In this document: positions 8,956 through 17,758 of the stretch, in pieces
How positions within the stretch are numbered: position 1 is the stretch's first letter
Layout: the number at the start of each line of letters is the position of its first letter
Source: Streptomyces sp. NBC_01224
Lineage (GTDB): Bacteria; Actinomycetota; Actinomycetes; Streptomycetales; Streptomycetaceae
Assembly: GCF_036002945.1 (NCBI RefSeq)
Contig: NZ_CP108529.1
Location: forward strand, 5,823,001 to 5,887,000
Length of the DNA: 64,000 nt
Reading direction: 5' to 3'
The notes under the pieces: model-generated
Seen by the model: the letters and a program-made list of their open reading frames with translations, nothing else
Database searches by the model: none
Told to the model about the DNA's origin: nothing
Program-made: the position numbers and the translations under genes

Positions 8956-8972
8956 GGGCGAACGTTGCCTGA
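8956..8972 (+). repeat. 17-bp direct repeat, right copy
   Basis: A perfect copy of 8676-8692, placed 280 bases further on and eight bases from the stop codon of the exporter gene. Confidence 0.8.
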
Positions 8973-8979
8973 TGCGGCA

Positions 8980-10497
8980 CTAGTTCGTCAGGGTGAGCTC
9001 CTCCCGCGCTGCCACCGCGGAACTGGGCCGCAGCAGCGTCACGGCCAGCATCGCGCCCGCCAGCAACAGCGCGGCCCCCGCCACCGAGGCGTACTGCATG
9101 CTGTGCACGAAGGCCTCCCGCCCGATCGAGATCAGCGAACCGTCCCCCGTGGCCACCGCACCCGCCAGCGTCTTACGGGCGTCCTCCGGCGCGGAGCCCG
9201 GCATGTCGGCCGTGTAGACGGCCGTGGCCACCGCACCGAGCAGGGCCATCCCCATCGCACCGCCGAACTCCTGCCCGGTCTCCAGCAGCGAGGCCGCAGA
9301 ACTCGCCTTCTCCGGCGGGGCAGTGGACAGCGCCAGGTCCGAGACGAGCGCCATCACGGTGACGATGCCGCAGCTCATCACGGCGCAGCCGCCGAGCAGC
9401 AGCCACAGCGAGTCCGTACCCGTCAGGGCGAGAACGGCGAAACCGGCGGCGGCGATGACGAAACCGGCGCAGATGACGCGCGTACGGTCGGTCCGCTGGG
9501 CGATCGCCGTGGCCGTCGGGGCGGCGGCACCCACCGCAAGTGACGGGGCCAGGCTCCACAGTGCGGCCTCCATCGTGCCCATGCCGAGCACCGACTGCAG
9601 ATACTGCGTGGTGAAGAACGAAGACCCCATCATGGCGAACGCGGCCAGCGCGTTCAGCCCGATCCCGGCCGCGAAGCCGCTGTTGCGAAAGAGCTCCCGG
9701 CTGATCATCGCGTCGCCGTGGCTGCGCTGGCGGCGGACGAAGAACCAGCCGATGACGAGCCCGGCGGCGATGATCAGCGCGTTCCGCACATCGAGCCCGT
9801 GCGCGGCGCTCTCCTTGACTCCGTAGACAACGGGCAGCACGGCCCCCATCGACAGCGGCACGCTCAGGAAGTCGAACCGGCCGGGGCTCGGGTCCTTGAA
9901 CTCCGGTACCAGCACCGGCACCAGGATGAGCAGCAGCACCATGGCCGGCACATTGATCAGAAAGACCGAGCCCCACCAGAAGTGCTCCAGCATGACCCCG
10001 CTGAGCACCGAGCCGAGCGCGATCCCGCCGGCCATGGCACCCGACCAGATGCCGACGGCCCGGCCGCGCTGCCGTTCGTCGCGGAACATGTTGCGCACGA
10101 GCCCCATCGTCGACGGCATCAGCGTCGCACCGCCGATCCCGAGCAGGGCGCGGGCCGCGATCAGCATCTCGGGGCTGGTGGAGTACGCGGCCGCGACGGA
10201 GGCGGTACTGAACGCGAACGCCCCGAGAAGCAGCAGCTTGCGGCGGCCGATCCGGTCGCCGAGCGAGCCCATCGTGATGAGCAGACCGGCCAGGGCGAAG
10301 GCGTACACATCGAAGATCCAGAGCTGCTGGGTGGCGCTGGGGGCGAGGTCCCGGTCGATGGACGGGATTGCGAAGAAGAGGACGGAGACGTCCATCGAGA
10401 CGAGGAGGAGGGGCAGCAGGAGGACCACGAAGGCGGTCCATTCCCGGCGACCGGCGAGGTGGCCGCGCTCGGCGGTGGTGCTCGTAGCGTTCGTCAT
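8980..10497 (-). CDS. MFS multidrug exporter, DHA2 (14-TM, EmrB/QacA) family
   Basis: A proton-driven efflux pump of 505 residues. The hydropathy pattern fits 14 membrane helices. Family motifs are visible: the motif C region (GIGGATLMPSTMGLV near residue 115), LGDRIGRRKLLLLGA between helices 2 and 3, and WIFDVYAFALAGLLI in helix 2. The start is the ATG at 10497. A palindromic operator of TetR type lies 16 bases or more upstream, so expression is probably induced by a ligand. No regulator gene is adjacent. The 3' end runs into the decayed repeat patch. Confidence 0.92.
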   Translation of the reverse strand: MTNATSTTAERGHLAGRREWTAFVVLLLPLLLVSMDVSVLFFAIPSIDRDLAPSATQQLWIFDVYAFALAGLLITMGSLGDRIGRRKLLLLGAFAFSTASVAAAYSTSPEMLIAARALLGIGGATLMPSTMGLVRNMFRDERQRGRAVGIWSGAMAGGIALGSVLSGVMLEHFWWGSVFLINVPAMVLLLILVPVLVPEFKDPSPGRFDFLSVPLSMGAVLPVVYGVKESAAHGLDVRNALIIAAGLVIGWFFVRRQRSHGDAMISRELFRNSGFAAGIGLNALAAFAMMGSSFFTTQYLQSVLGMGTMEAALWSLAPSLAVGAAAPTATAIAQRTDRTRVICAGFVIAAAGFAVLALTGTDSLWLLLGGCAVMSCGIVTVMALVSDLALSTAPPEKASSAASLLETGQEFGGAMGMALLGAVATAVYTADMPGSAPEDARKTLAGAVATGDGSLISIGREAFVHSMQYASVAGAALLLAGAMLAVTLLRPSSAVAAREELTLTN

Positions 10498-10505
10498 GCC
10501 AGGAA

Positions 10506-10560
10506 ATGTACGAGCGTTTAAAACGCTTGTCTAGTACGGATGTGTAAAACGTTCGTACAT
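10506..10560. promoter_or_regulatory. Double palindromic operator (TetR-type) before the exporter
   Basis: A 15-bp palindrome AGCGTTTAAAACGCT (10513-10527) lies inside a larger inverted repeat whose arms both begin ATGTACGA at the outer ends (10506 and 10560). The spacing and symmetry fit two dimers of a TetR-family repressor. It covers the expected promoter of the exporter gene. Confidence 0.7.
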
Positions 10561-10578
10561 CTCGATGGGCAGCAAAAA

Positions 10579-10620
10579 ACGCACTGGCGGTTCACGTGTG
10601 AACGTGAACCGCCAGTGCGT
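10579..10620 (-). terminator. Terminator of tRNA-Lys copy 2
   Basis: A perfect 18-bp stem with a six-base loop is followed on the minus strand by a run of six T. Confidence 0.92.
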
Positions 10621-10626
10621 TGTCTG

Positions 10627-10700
10627 TGCGCCGCCAGGGACTCGAACCCCGGACCCGCTGATTAAGAGTCAGCTGCTCTAACCAACTGAGCTAGCGGCGC
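10627..10700 (-). tRNA. tRNA-Lys (anticodon CTT), copy 2
   Basis: Identical to copy 1, and the upstream octamer GTCAGCAG is also shared by all three copies. A TATTAT -10 element lies about 14 bases upstream. Confidence 0.97.
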
Positions 10701-10793
10701 CTGCTGACTCGAAAATAATACCTGCTCCCGAGGGTGCTGATGACACTCGGGCAAACGTGACGTATTAGGGCGAATCGATCCGTCCAGCAAAAT

Positions 10794-10817
10794 CAAGCCC
10801 GTCCGGCGATTGAGGAC
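10794..10817 (+). repeat. Streptomyces-type intergenic repeat (CCCGTCCGGCGA family)
   Basis: The core AGCCCGTCCGGCGATTGAGG is a dispersed intergenic repeat common in Streptomyces. Related copies occur here at 26507-26562 and 50996-51093. Confidence 0.65.
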
Positions 10818-10864
10818 GAAGTCGTCCCGGGTGCACCCCGGTGGGCCTCGCCGAACCCTCACCC

Positions 10865-11623
10865 CTAGAGCGCCAGCGACAGAAGCACGGGCGCCGCCCG
10901 CCGATTCAACGTGGCTGCCGCCTCGCGCAGGCGATGGGCGTCCTCGACCGGCAGGGACAGTGCCAGGCAACCCGCCGACGACCCGGCCGTCAGCGGTACC
11001 GCCGCGCACACCGTGCCGACCGCGTACTCCTGGAGGTCGAGCATCGGGACCGTCGCCGGCTGGCTGTCCAGCTTGGAGAAGAGCACCTTCTCGTTGGTGA
11101 TCGTCCGCGAGGTGAGCCGGGCCGTCTTGTGGCGCGAGAGGTGGTCGCGGCGGCCGTTCTGGTCGAGCTGGGCCAGCAGGCACTTGCCGACGGCCGAGGC
11201 GTGCGCGGAGGAACGGAAGTCCACCCACTCGTTGACCGCGGGAGTGCGGGGGCCGTCGGCGTACTGCGTGACGCGGATCTCGCCGTCGACGTACCGGCTG
11301 ATGTAGACGGCCGCACCGACCGAGTCGCGCAGCTGCGCAAGCATCTGCTGGAGCTTGGTCTCCAGGGCCTGTCTGCGGGCCGCGCCGGAGCCGAGGAGCA
11401 GGAGCGAGGAGCCGATGACATACGCGCCGTCGGTGACCTGCTCGACGTATCCCTCGCGGCGCAGCATCAGCAGCAAAGAAGTGAGATGCCCCATGGGTAG
11501 TCCCGTCTCCCGGGAGATCTGGGTGTCCGGCACGCCGGTGCCGTGCTTGGAGACCGTTTCGAGAACACGAAGGGCGTACTGCACCGAATGGAACGGTGCG
11601 GTCGGTTCGGGCTTCAACGTCAC
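10865..11623 (-). CDS. IclR family transcriptional regulator
   Basis: A DNA-binding regulator of 252 residues. I place the start at the GTG at 11623 (protein VTLKPEPTAP) because a G-rich ribosome site lies just before it; the frame continues upstream into a relic. The N-terminal winged helix-turn-helix (about residues 10-75) reads VQYALRVLETVSKHGTGVPD and GLPMGHLTSLLLMLRREGYV. The C-terminal IclR effector domain includes AHASAVGKCLLAQL and AVGTVCAAVPLTAG. The effector is unknown. It lies downstream of a broken ABC ATPase gene, so it may be an orphan of a lost transport locus, which is inference. Confidence 0.88.
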   Translation of the reverse strand: MTLKPEPTAPFHSVQYALRVLETVSKHGTGVPDTQISRETGLPMGHLTSLLLMLRREGYVEQVTDGAYVIGSSLLLLGSGAARRQALETKLQQMLAQLRDSVGAAVYISRYVDGEIRVTQYADGPRTPAVNEWVDFRSSAHASAVGKCLLAQLDQNGRRDHLSRHKTARLTSRTITNEKVLFSKLDSQPATVPMLDLQEYAVGTVCAAVPLTAGSSAGCLALSLPVEDAHRLREAAATLNRRAAPVLLSLAL

Positions 11624-11791
11624 GGTTTCCCCCCACCAGGTTGTGACCGCAGGCTCTGCCCTCACGATAGCCGCCAAGAGCCCTTTCAGGGGCGGCTGTT
11701 GGCGACTTGATGGGGTGCCCCGAAGCCGCAAGCTGGGGCGCACCCGTCCGGCATATGCCAGAGTCATTGGCGTGCGAGGAAGTGGCGAGGT

Positions 11792-12313
11792 CACAGCACT
11801 GCGGCGAGGAACTCGCGCGTACGTTCGTGTGCGGGATCCGTGAAGATTTTTTTCCGGTGATCCCGACTCGATCACGCGTCCAGCATCGAACATCAGTACC
11901 GTTTCCGAGACGTCCCGTGCGAAGTTCATCTCGTGGGTCACACAGAGCATGGTGATGTCGGTGTTCCTGGCGATGTCGCTCAGCAGCTCCAGCACGCCCG
12001 CCACCAGCTCCGGGTCGAGTGCGGACGTCACCTCGTCCAGCAGCAGGATCTCCGGCTGCATCGCCAGTGCGCGGGCGATCGCCACCCGCTGCTGCTGGCC
12101 GCCGGAGAGCTGGGAGGGATGCGCGTCGATCTTCCCCGAGAGCCCGACCAGGTCGAGCAGCTCGCGGGCGCGGCTCTCCGCCTCGTCGCGGTCCATGCCC
12201 AGCACGCTGACCGGGGCCTCGGTGCAGGCCAGGACGAAGTGGAGGACCAGCAGGGTCACGTGCGCGGTGAGCGTCTCACCGGTACGGTCGCGCAGCTGCT
12301 GGATCACGGTCAT
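11792..12313 (-). pseudogene. Broken amino-acid ABC transporter ATPase (GlnQ/HisP type)
   Basis: This keeps the C-terminal half of a polar amino-acid ATPase: signature LSGGQQQRVAIARA, Walker B ILLLDEVTSALDPE, and the H-loop region CVTHEMNFARDVS. The Walker A half is missing. The sequence before CTEAPVSVLGMDRDEAESR is unrelated (GETLTAHVTLLVLHFVLA, hydrophobic), which marks a deletion junction. Near the end a run of seven A in GAAAAAAATC shifts the frame; with six A it would read EKIFTDPAHERTREFLAAVL and stop at 11792. With a missing P-loop and a frameshift it cannot work. Confidence 0.82.
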
Positions 12314-12403
12314 CAGGTCGGCCGCGGAGATCAGCCACTGACCGTCATGCGGAGATGTCCGTGACGGACAGGTGAAGTGGCCGACGGGCCCGGCCCGTCG
12401 AGG

Positions 12404-13363
12404 TCACTCGCTGCGGTCCCGGACGGGTACGTACCCGCGCTGTTTGTCCACCACGTTCGGCAAGGGCTCCCCGGCCGACCAGAGTTCGTACATCTCCACG
12501 AACTGCTCGCCCAGCCGGTCCCGCCAGCCCGCCGTGTCGCCGCTCATGTGCGGCGACACGATCAGATCCGGTACGTCCCAGAGCGGGCTCTGCGGCCCCA
12601 GCGGCTCCTGCTCGAACACATCGAGCGCCGCGCCCGCGATCCAGCGCTTGCGCAGCGCGGCGACCAGATCGTCCTCGACGACCATCGGGCCGCGCCCCAC
12701 ATTGATGAATCGGGCCGACGGCTGCATCAGCCCGAAGAACCGCGCGTCGAACATGCCACGGGTCGACTCCGTCAGCGGCGCCGCGCAGATCACCCAGTCG
12801 GCCATGGAGGCCAGCCGATCCAGCTCTGCCACGCCGTGGATGGTGCGCCGCGCCCGGCGTCCCACGAGCGCCACCTGGACCCCGAGAGCGATCAGCAGTT
12901 GGGTGATCTCCCGCCCGATCGGGCCCGCGCCGACGACCACCGCACGGCTGCCCGCGACCTGAGTGCTCTCCCTGTGGCGCCACAGCCGCCGGTGCTGGAG
13001 CTCCAGCGTGCCCGGGAGATCCTTGGCGAACGCCAGCACCAGGCCCGCCACGTACTCGGCGATCGGCCGCTCGAAGATGCCCCGCGCATTGGTCACCACC
13101 GTGTCGGAGGCCGCCAGCTCCGGGCAGAGCAGCCGGTCCACGCCCGCGCTCGCCGTATGCACCCATGCCGGGCGCGGTCCGTCACCGGGCCAGGCGGCCC
13201 GTACCGCGTCGGAGGTGAAGTCCCACACCAGCAGTACGTCGGCCTCCGGGAGCTGCGCGGCGAGTCCGGCCTCGTCCGTATAGCGGACGGCGGCCCGGCC
13301 GGTCAGCCGGCCGAGACGCGGCGACGGGTCGGTGTCCAGGACGAGCAGGGTGGGCTCTGACAT
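12404..13363 (-). CDS. D-isomer-specific 2-hydroxyacid dehydrogenase
   Basis: An NAD(P)-dependent oxidoreductase of 319 residues, starting MSEPTLLVLDTDP at the ATG at 13363. The Rossmann motif is VVGAGPIGREI (about residue 145). The catalytic set is complete: arginine in RFINVGRGPMVVE, glutamate in DVFEQEPLGP and histidine in IVSPHMSGDTAGW. It resembles the glyoxylate/hydroxypyruvate-reductase and phosphoglycerate-dehydrogenase-like group; the substrate is not decided. Its start lies 211 bases from the divergent maleate-isomerase-like gene, so the two may share a control region. Confidence 0.88.
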   Translation of the reverse strand: MSEPTLLVLDTDPSPRLGRLTGRAAVRYTDEAGLAAQLPEADVLLVWDFTSDAVRAAWPGDGPRPAWVHTASAGVDRLLCPELAASDTVVTNARGIFERPIAEYVAGLVLAFAKDLPGTLELQHRRLWRHRESTQVAGSRAVVVGAGPIGREITQLLIALGVQVALVGRRARRTIHGVAELDRLASMADWVICAAPLTESTRGMFDARFFGLMQPSARFINVGRGPMVVEDDLVAALRKRWIAGAALDVFEQEPLGPQSPLWDVPDLIVSPHMSGDTAGWRDRLGEQFVEMYELWSAGEPLPNVVDKQRGYVPVRDRSE

Positions 13364-13573
13364 GAGAGACAGTCGCTCCGCTGCGTCTGAGAGGTGCGGT
13401 TCGACCACGCTCGCACCCGCGCCCGGCTTCGTCAACACGTCGCAGTGGGGGTGGCGACGGATGGGGGAATACTGGGGAAGAGGCGGGCGAAAACGGTCAC
13501 GGGTAGGGCATACCCGGACCCGTCCGGCCCCCGAATACCCGTCCAGGAACCCGCAGGAACAGGAAGGGTGGAC

Positions 13574-14389
13574 ATGACGACCCTCGGTTTTCTCTACCCG
13601 GGCCACCACTACGCGGAGGACGACTTCCCGCGGATGGAGATCCTGCTCGACGCCGTCAGACTGGTCGTGAACCACACCGAAGTCGACGAGGACGCCTACG
13701 GGATCGACGCGCTGCTACGGACCGGCGCGCCCGAATGCCTGGCCGCCGGGGTGGCGGAGCTGCAGCGCGCCGGTGTCGAGTCCGTCGTGTGGGTGAGCAG
13801 CGGTGGCAGCTTCCTGTACGGCTGGGAGGGCGCCCATGAACAGACCGCCGCCCTGGCCCGGGCGGCCGGTGTGCCCGCCTCCAGCACCTCCTTCGGCTTC
13901 GTCCATGCGGTACGGGAGCTGGGCGCCGACCGGGTCGCCGTCGCCGCGACCTACCCCGAGCACATCGCCGCACTGTTCACCACCTTTCTCCGGTCCGCGG
14001 GCATCGAGGTGGCCGCCACTCACGCCGCCTCTCTCTCCTCCGCCGCCGAGGCCGCCGCCTGGGACCTGGACCAGGTGAAGGAACTCGTCACGGCCGCGGA
14101 CCGGCCGGAGGCCGATGTGATGCTGCTGCCCGACACGGCCCTGCACACCGTCTCGCACGTGGTGGAGCTGGAGAAACTCCTCGGCAAGCCGGTCCTCACC
14201 GGGAACCAGGTGACGGTCCGGGAGGGGCTGCGGCTGGCGGACCGCCGGTCCTGGTCCCCGAGGCTCGGCAAGATCTTTGCCGAGCGCGAGGCGCCCCCGG
14301 CCCCGGTGGCCACATGGGGCGCGGGCCGGGAGCGCGCGCACAGCGGGAAGAAGGGGTGGCCCGGAAAGCAGACCCACCCCGGCTGGTGA
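13574..14389 (+). CDS. Maleate isomerase / arylmalonate decarboxylase-like (Asp/Glu racemase fold), catalytic Cys absent
   Basis: A 271-residue protein starting MTTLGFLYPGHHYAEDDFPR at the ATG at 13574 behind AGGAAGGG. The layout fits the maleate cis-trans isomerase and decarboxylase group of the Asp/Glu racemase superfamily. In active members a cysteine sits in the first-half loop and another in the second. Here those places read VVWVSSGGSF and LLPDTALHTVSH, with Ser/Thr instead. The only cysteine I see is in APECLAAG, outside those loops. The last 35 residues are a basic, proline-rich tail. It may bind rather than isomerise, or use a different mechanism. Confidence 0.75.
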   Translation: MTTLGFLYPGHHYAEDDFPRMEILLDAVRLVVNHTEVDEDAYGIDALLRTGAPECLAAGVAELQRAGVESVVWVSSGGSFLYGWEGAHEQTAALARAAGVPASSTSFGFVHAVRELGADRVAVAATYPEHIAALFTTFLRSAGIEVAATHAASLSSAAEAAAWDLDQVKELVTAADRPEADVMLLPDTALHTVSHVVELEKLLGKPVLTGNQVTVREGLRLADRRSWSPRLGKIFAEREAPPAPVATWGAGRERAHSGKKGWPGKQTHPGW

Positions 14390-14513
14390 GCCGGGGGACG
14401 GTCGGTGAGTCAAGGGATGGCCGGTGAGCCGGGGGAATAAGCGGAGACCACCTCCTGTTGCGTCCTGTGGACGTATGAGCCGGACGTAGGCGCAACACCG
14501 GAGAGGTCAGGAC

Positions 14514-15611
14514 GTGGACGAGATTCAAGGCGACGAGATCCGTGGCAAGACGGAGGGGACGGCCACCGTTCCGCTCTCCGTGCTGGACCTGGTGACCGTG
14601 GGCCAGGGCCGCACCGCCACCCAGGCGCTGCATACGAGCGTGGACATCGCGCAGCTCGCCGAGCGCCGCGGATTCCATCGCTACTGGGTCGCCGAACACC
14701 ACTCCATGCCCGGCGTCGCCTCCTCCTCACCCGCCGTGATCCTGGCCCATCTCGCCGCACACACCGAGCGCATCAGGCTCGGATCCGGCGGCGTGATGCT
14801 GCCCAACCACGCACCGCTCGTCATCGCCGAACAGTTCGGCACCCTGGAGGCCATGGCCCCCGGCCGCATCGACCTCGGTCTCGGGCGCGCCCCCGGCACC
14901 GACGGCGCGACCGCGGCTGCCCTGCGACGCACGGACCGGCTGGGCGAAGGCGCCGACGATTTCCCGCAGCAGCTCGCCGAGCTGACCCGGTTCCTGGACG
15001 ACGACTTCCCCGACGGCCACCCCTACGCCCGTATCCACGCGGTCCCCGGCCCGGTCCAGGCCACCGCCGAGGGCGGGGTCCAGTCCCCTGCCCGCCCGCC
15101 GATCTGGCTGCTCGGCTCCTCCGGCTTCAGCGCCCGGCTGGCCGGCGTACTCGGCCTGCCGTTCGCCTTCGCCCACCACTTCTCGGCCCAGAACACGGTG
15201 CCGGCCCTCGACCTGTACCGGGAGTCGTTCCGGCCGTCCGCGGTGCTCGACGCCCCGTACGCGCTGATCGGGGTCTCGGCCCTGGCCGCCGCCGACGAGC
15301 GCGAGGCCCGCCGCCAGGTGCTCTCCGGCGCCCTGTCCATGGTCCGCCTGCGCACCGGGCGCCCCGGCCTGGTCCCGACACCCGAGGAGGCGGAGGCGTA
15401 CGCCTTCAGCCCCATGGAGCGGGAGTTCGTCGACAGCTGGCTGGTCAACATCGTCCACGGCACGGCGGACGAGGTCCGTACGGGCCTCGACGACCTGGCC
15501 AAGCGCACCGGCGCCGACGAACTGATGATCACCGCCAACGCCCATGGCGGCGAGGCCCGGCTGCGCAGCTACGAACTGCTCGCGGACGCGTACGGGCTGC
15601 CGACGGCCTGA
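14514..15611 (+). CDS. LLM-class (luciferase-like) flavin-dependent oxidoreductase
   Basis: A 365-residue FMN or F420-dependent monooxygenase-like protein. It starts at a GTG (MDEIQGDEIRGK) behind GGAGAGGTC. Typical luciferase-fold signatures are HRYWVAEHHSMPGVASSSP (about residues 57-75), IRLGSGGVMLPNHAPLVIAEQFGTLE and PGRIDLGLGRAPGTD. The C-terminal half includes PPIWLLGSSGFSARLAG and DELMITANAHG. This is the MsnO8-like subgroup often of unknown substrate. It is a single gene, 16 bases from the convergent cdgA stop. Confidence 0.88.
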   Translation: MDEIQGDEIRGKTEGTATVPLSVLDLVTVGQGRTATQALHTSVDIAQLAERRGFHRYWVAEHHSMPGVASSSPAVILAHLAAHTERIRLGSGGVMLPNHAPLVIAEQFGTLEAMAPGRIDLGLGRAPGTDGATAAALRRTDRLGEGADDFPQQLAELTRFLDDDFPDGHPYARIHAVPGPVQATAEGGVQSPARPPIWLLGSSGFSARLAGVLGLPFAFAHHFSAQNTVPALDLYRESFRPSAVLDAPYALIGVSALAAADEREARRQVLSGALSMVRLRTGRPGLVPTPEEAEAYAFSPMEREFVDSWLVNIVHGTADEVRTGLDDLAKRTGADELMITANAHGGEARLRSYELLADAYGLPTA

Positions 15612-15627
15612 CACCGGCAGCCGGGGT

Positions 15628-17499
15628 TCAGACCGTCAGCCTTCCGCTGCCGATCAGCTCGGCGATCCGCTCCGGGGCCACCGCGCGTGAGTACAACCAG
15701 CCCTGCCCGGTGTCGCAGCCGATCCTGCGCAGCCGTTCCGCCTGGCCTGCCGTCTCCACGCACTCCGCGGTGACGGTCAGGCCCAGGCGGTGCGCCAGTT
15801 CCACCATCGCCTCGACGATCGTCTCGGCGGCGGGGCTCGGGCGGTCGCCGTCGTCGTGGCGGAAGCCGCGTACGAACGAGCCGTCCAGCTTCAGTACGGA
15901 GACCGGCAGCCGGCTCAGATAGGCAAGGTTCGAGTAGCCGGTCCCGAAGTCGTCGATGGCGATCCGTACGCCCATTTCGCTGAGCGACTGGAGGGCCTGG
16001 AGCGGGCGGCCCGCCGAGCCCATCACGGCGGACTCGGTCAGCTCCAGCTGCAGCAGTCCGGGATCGAGGCCCGTCTCGGCGAGGATCTCCGCGACATCGG
16101 TGACCAGGTCGGAGTCCCAGACCTGCCGTACGGCCACATTGACGCTGATGAACAGCGGCGGTTCGGCCGGGTGGTCGAGCTGCCAGCGCCGGGCCTGGCG
16201 GCAGGCGGACTGCAGCACCCACCGGCCGAGCTGGACGATCGAGCCGTCCTCCTCGGCGATCGCGACGAACCGATTCGGCGAGAGCATGCCGAACTGCGGG
16301 TGGTTCCAGCGGACCAGCGCCTCCACCCCGCGTACGACTCCGTCGGCCATGCCGACCAGCGGCTGGTACTCGATGGTGAACTCACCGCGTTCGACGGCGG
16401 GCCGCAGATGGGAGGAGAGCGTCTGCCGGGTCATCCGGTGGGCGTTGCGCTCCGGGTCGAAGACCGTCCAGCGGGCCCTGCCGTCCGCCTTCGCCCAGTA
16501 CAACGTGGTGTCGGCGGCCTGCATCAGACCGGTCGCCGAGGTGCCGGCCACGGCCCGTTCCACCACTCCGATCGAGGCCGATACGGAGAGCCGCTGCCCG
16601 CCCAGATCGAAGGGCTTCTGCAGCGCGGCGAGGACCGTGCGGGCCAGGTCGGTGAGCTGCTGCGTACCGGCGGAGTCCTCGACCAGGATCGCGAACTCGT
16701 CGCCGCCCAGGCGCGCCACGAGGTGTGAACCGGGGCGGTGCGGGCCGTCCTGGGCCGCACAGTCGGTGAGCCGCGCGGCGACGGCGGCGAGCAGCCGGTC
16801 GCCGATCCGATGGCCCATCGTGTCGTTGACGGCCTTGAAGCCGTCGAGATCGAGATAGCAGAGCCCGATACGGCCGTGTCCGGGGATGCTGTCGTCCTGG
16901 AACGGCGGGATCTCCAGGGCGGCCGAGAGCCGTTCGAAGAACAACGTCCGGTTGGGCAGCCGGGTCACCGGGTCGTGCATCTGGAGGTGGCGCAGCCGCT
17001 TCTGCAGCTCACGCCGGTCGCTGATGTCCGCGACGGAGAGCAGCACCCGGCCGGGCCCGGGGCCGTCGGCCCTGCCGGCCTCCGGTTCGGGCATCGGTAC
17101 CACGGTGATCTCGGCCCACATCGAGCGCCCGTCGGGATGCTTGAGACTGCGGGTGCAGCAAAACCGTGAGCGCCGGCGGTGCAGCACCTCGCGGTACGCG
17201 TGCCAGGTGCGGCCGTCCGCCACGAGGTCGAGCAGATCGGCTGCGGACTGTGTGGTCAGTGCCGCGGCGGGGAAGCCGAGGAGGCCGCCGAGGGCGTCGT
17301 TGGCGGCGACGACCAGGCCCTCGTGGTCGATGACGGCCATCGGGAGCGTGGCGGCCCGGAAGGCGGCCCGGTAGCCGTGCGGCTCGGATCCTGCGGCTCC
17401 GGCAGGGGACCACAGAGGGTGACGCTCCGTGACCGAAGGTCCTGCGGAATGGGGGGGTGTGCCCACCGCGGGCCTCGGCCCTTCGGAGGTTCCGCTCAC
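15628..17499 (-). CDS. cdgA: PAS-GGDEF-EAL cyclic-di-GMP enzyme CdgA
   Basis: A composite c-di-GMP protein of 623 residues from the GTG at 17499 (ribosome site GGGAGCG). The PAS domain (about residues 55-175) starts AAFRAATLPMAVIDHEGLVV. The diguanylate cyclase domain carries an intact GGDEF near residue 265 (ARLGGDEFAIL) but no RxxD inhibitory site in front of it. The phosphodiesterase domain has EALVRW (about 391), ELTES, IDDFGTGYS, LKLDGSFV and AECVETAGQ, so both activities look possible. Architecture and position fit S. coelicolor CdgA, a BldD target that affects development and antibiotic production. A BldD-like box lies 260 bases upstream. Confidence 0.88.
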   Translation of the reverse strand: MSGTSEGPRPAVGTPPHSAGPSVTERHPLWSPAGAAGSEPHGYRAAFRAATLPMAVIDHEGLVVAANDALGGLLGFPAAALTTQSAADLLDLVADGRTWHAYREVLHRRRSRFCCTRSLKHPDGRSMWAEITVVPMPEPEAGRADGPGPGRVLLSVADISDRRELQKRLRHLQMHDPVTRLPNRTLFFERLSAALEIPPFQDDSIPGHGRIGLCYLDLDGFKAVNDTMGHRIGDRLLAAVAARLTDCAAQDGPHRPGSHLVARLGGDEFAILVEDSAGTQQLTDLARTVLAALQKPFDLGGQRLSVSASIGVVERAVAGTSATGLMQAADTTLYWAKADGRARWTVFDPERNAHRMTRQTLSSHLRPAVERGEFTIEYQPLVGMADGVVRGVEALVRWNHPQFGMLSPNRFVAIAEEDGSIVQLGRWVLQSACRQARRWQLDHPAEPPLFISVNVAVRQVWDSDLVTDVAEILAETGLDPGLLQLELTESAVMGSAGRPLQALQSLSEMGVRIAIDDFGTGYSNLAYLSRLPVSVLKLDGSFVRGFRHDDGDRPSPAAETIVEAMVELAHRLGLTVTAECVETAGQAERLRRIGCDTGQGWLYSRAVAPERIAELIGSGRLTV

Positions 17500-17758
17500 C
17501 GTTCGCTCCCGCCGTGCAGTTCTGTCCTGAACAGGTGTGGCCGGACTGGCCCGCCGCGCGGGGCGCCGTTGTCGGAGGCGGAAACCACGCGGGAAAGCCT
17601 GGTGAAGCATAGAGGTTGGTGCGTCGGCCGTTCCAGCGCCCGACCCCTCCGCGCCCCGCGTTCGCCCCACTTGGGTCAGTCGCGCGCCGATCCAGCTTGC
17701 CCGCTATTGATGGTTTCTGGGTGATCTTGTTCCCTCATGATGTCCGGATGATCGATTG

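Larger units (their letters stand above)
8598..8979. other. Decayed patch with direct repeats and gene fragments
   Basis: No intact gene. It holds fused fragments of a glyoxalase-type and a RidA-type gene (8710-8931) framed by two 17-bp direct repeats, which are listed separately. Confidence 0.7.

Noticed and set aside
10865..12313. One 482-residue ABC ATPase-IclR fusion protein
   Set aside because: The continuous frame arises from a +1 A frameshift in the ATPase relic. The IclR part has its own GTG start and ribosome site at 11623.
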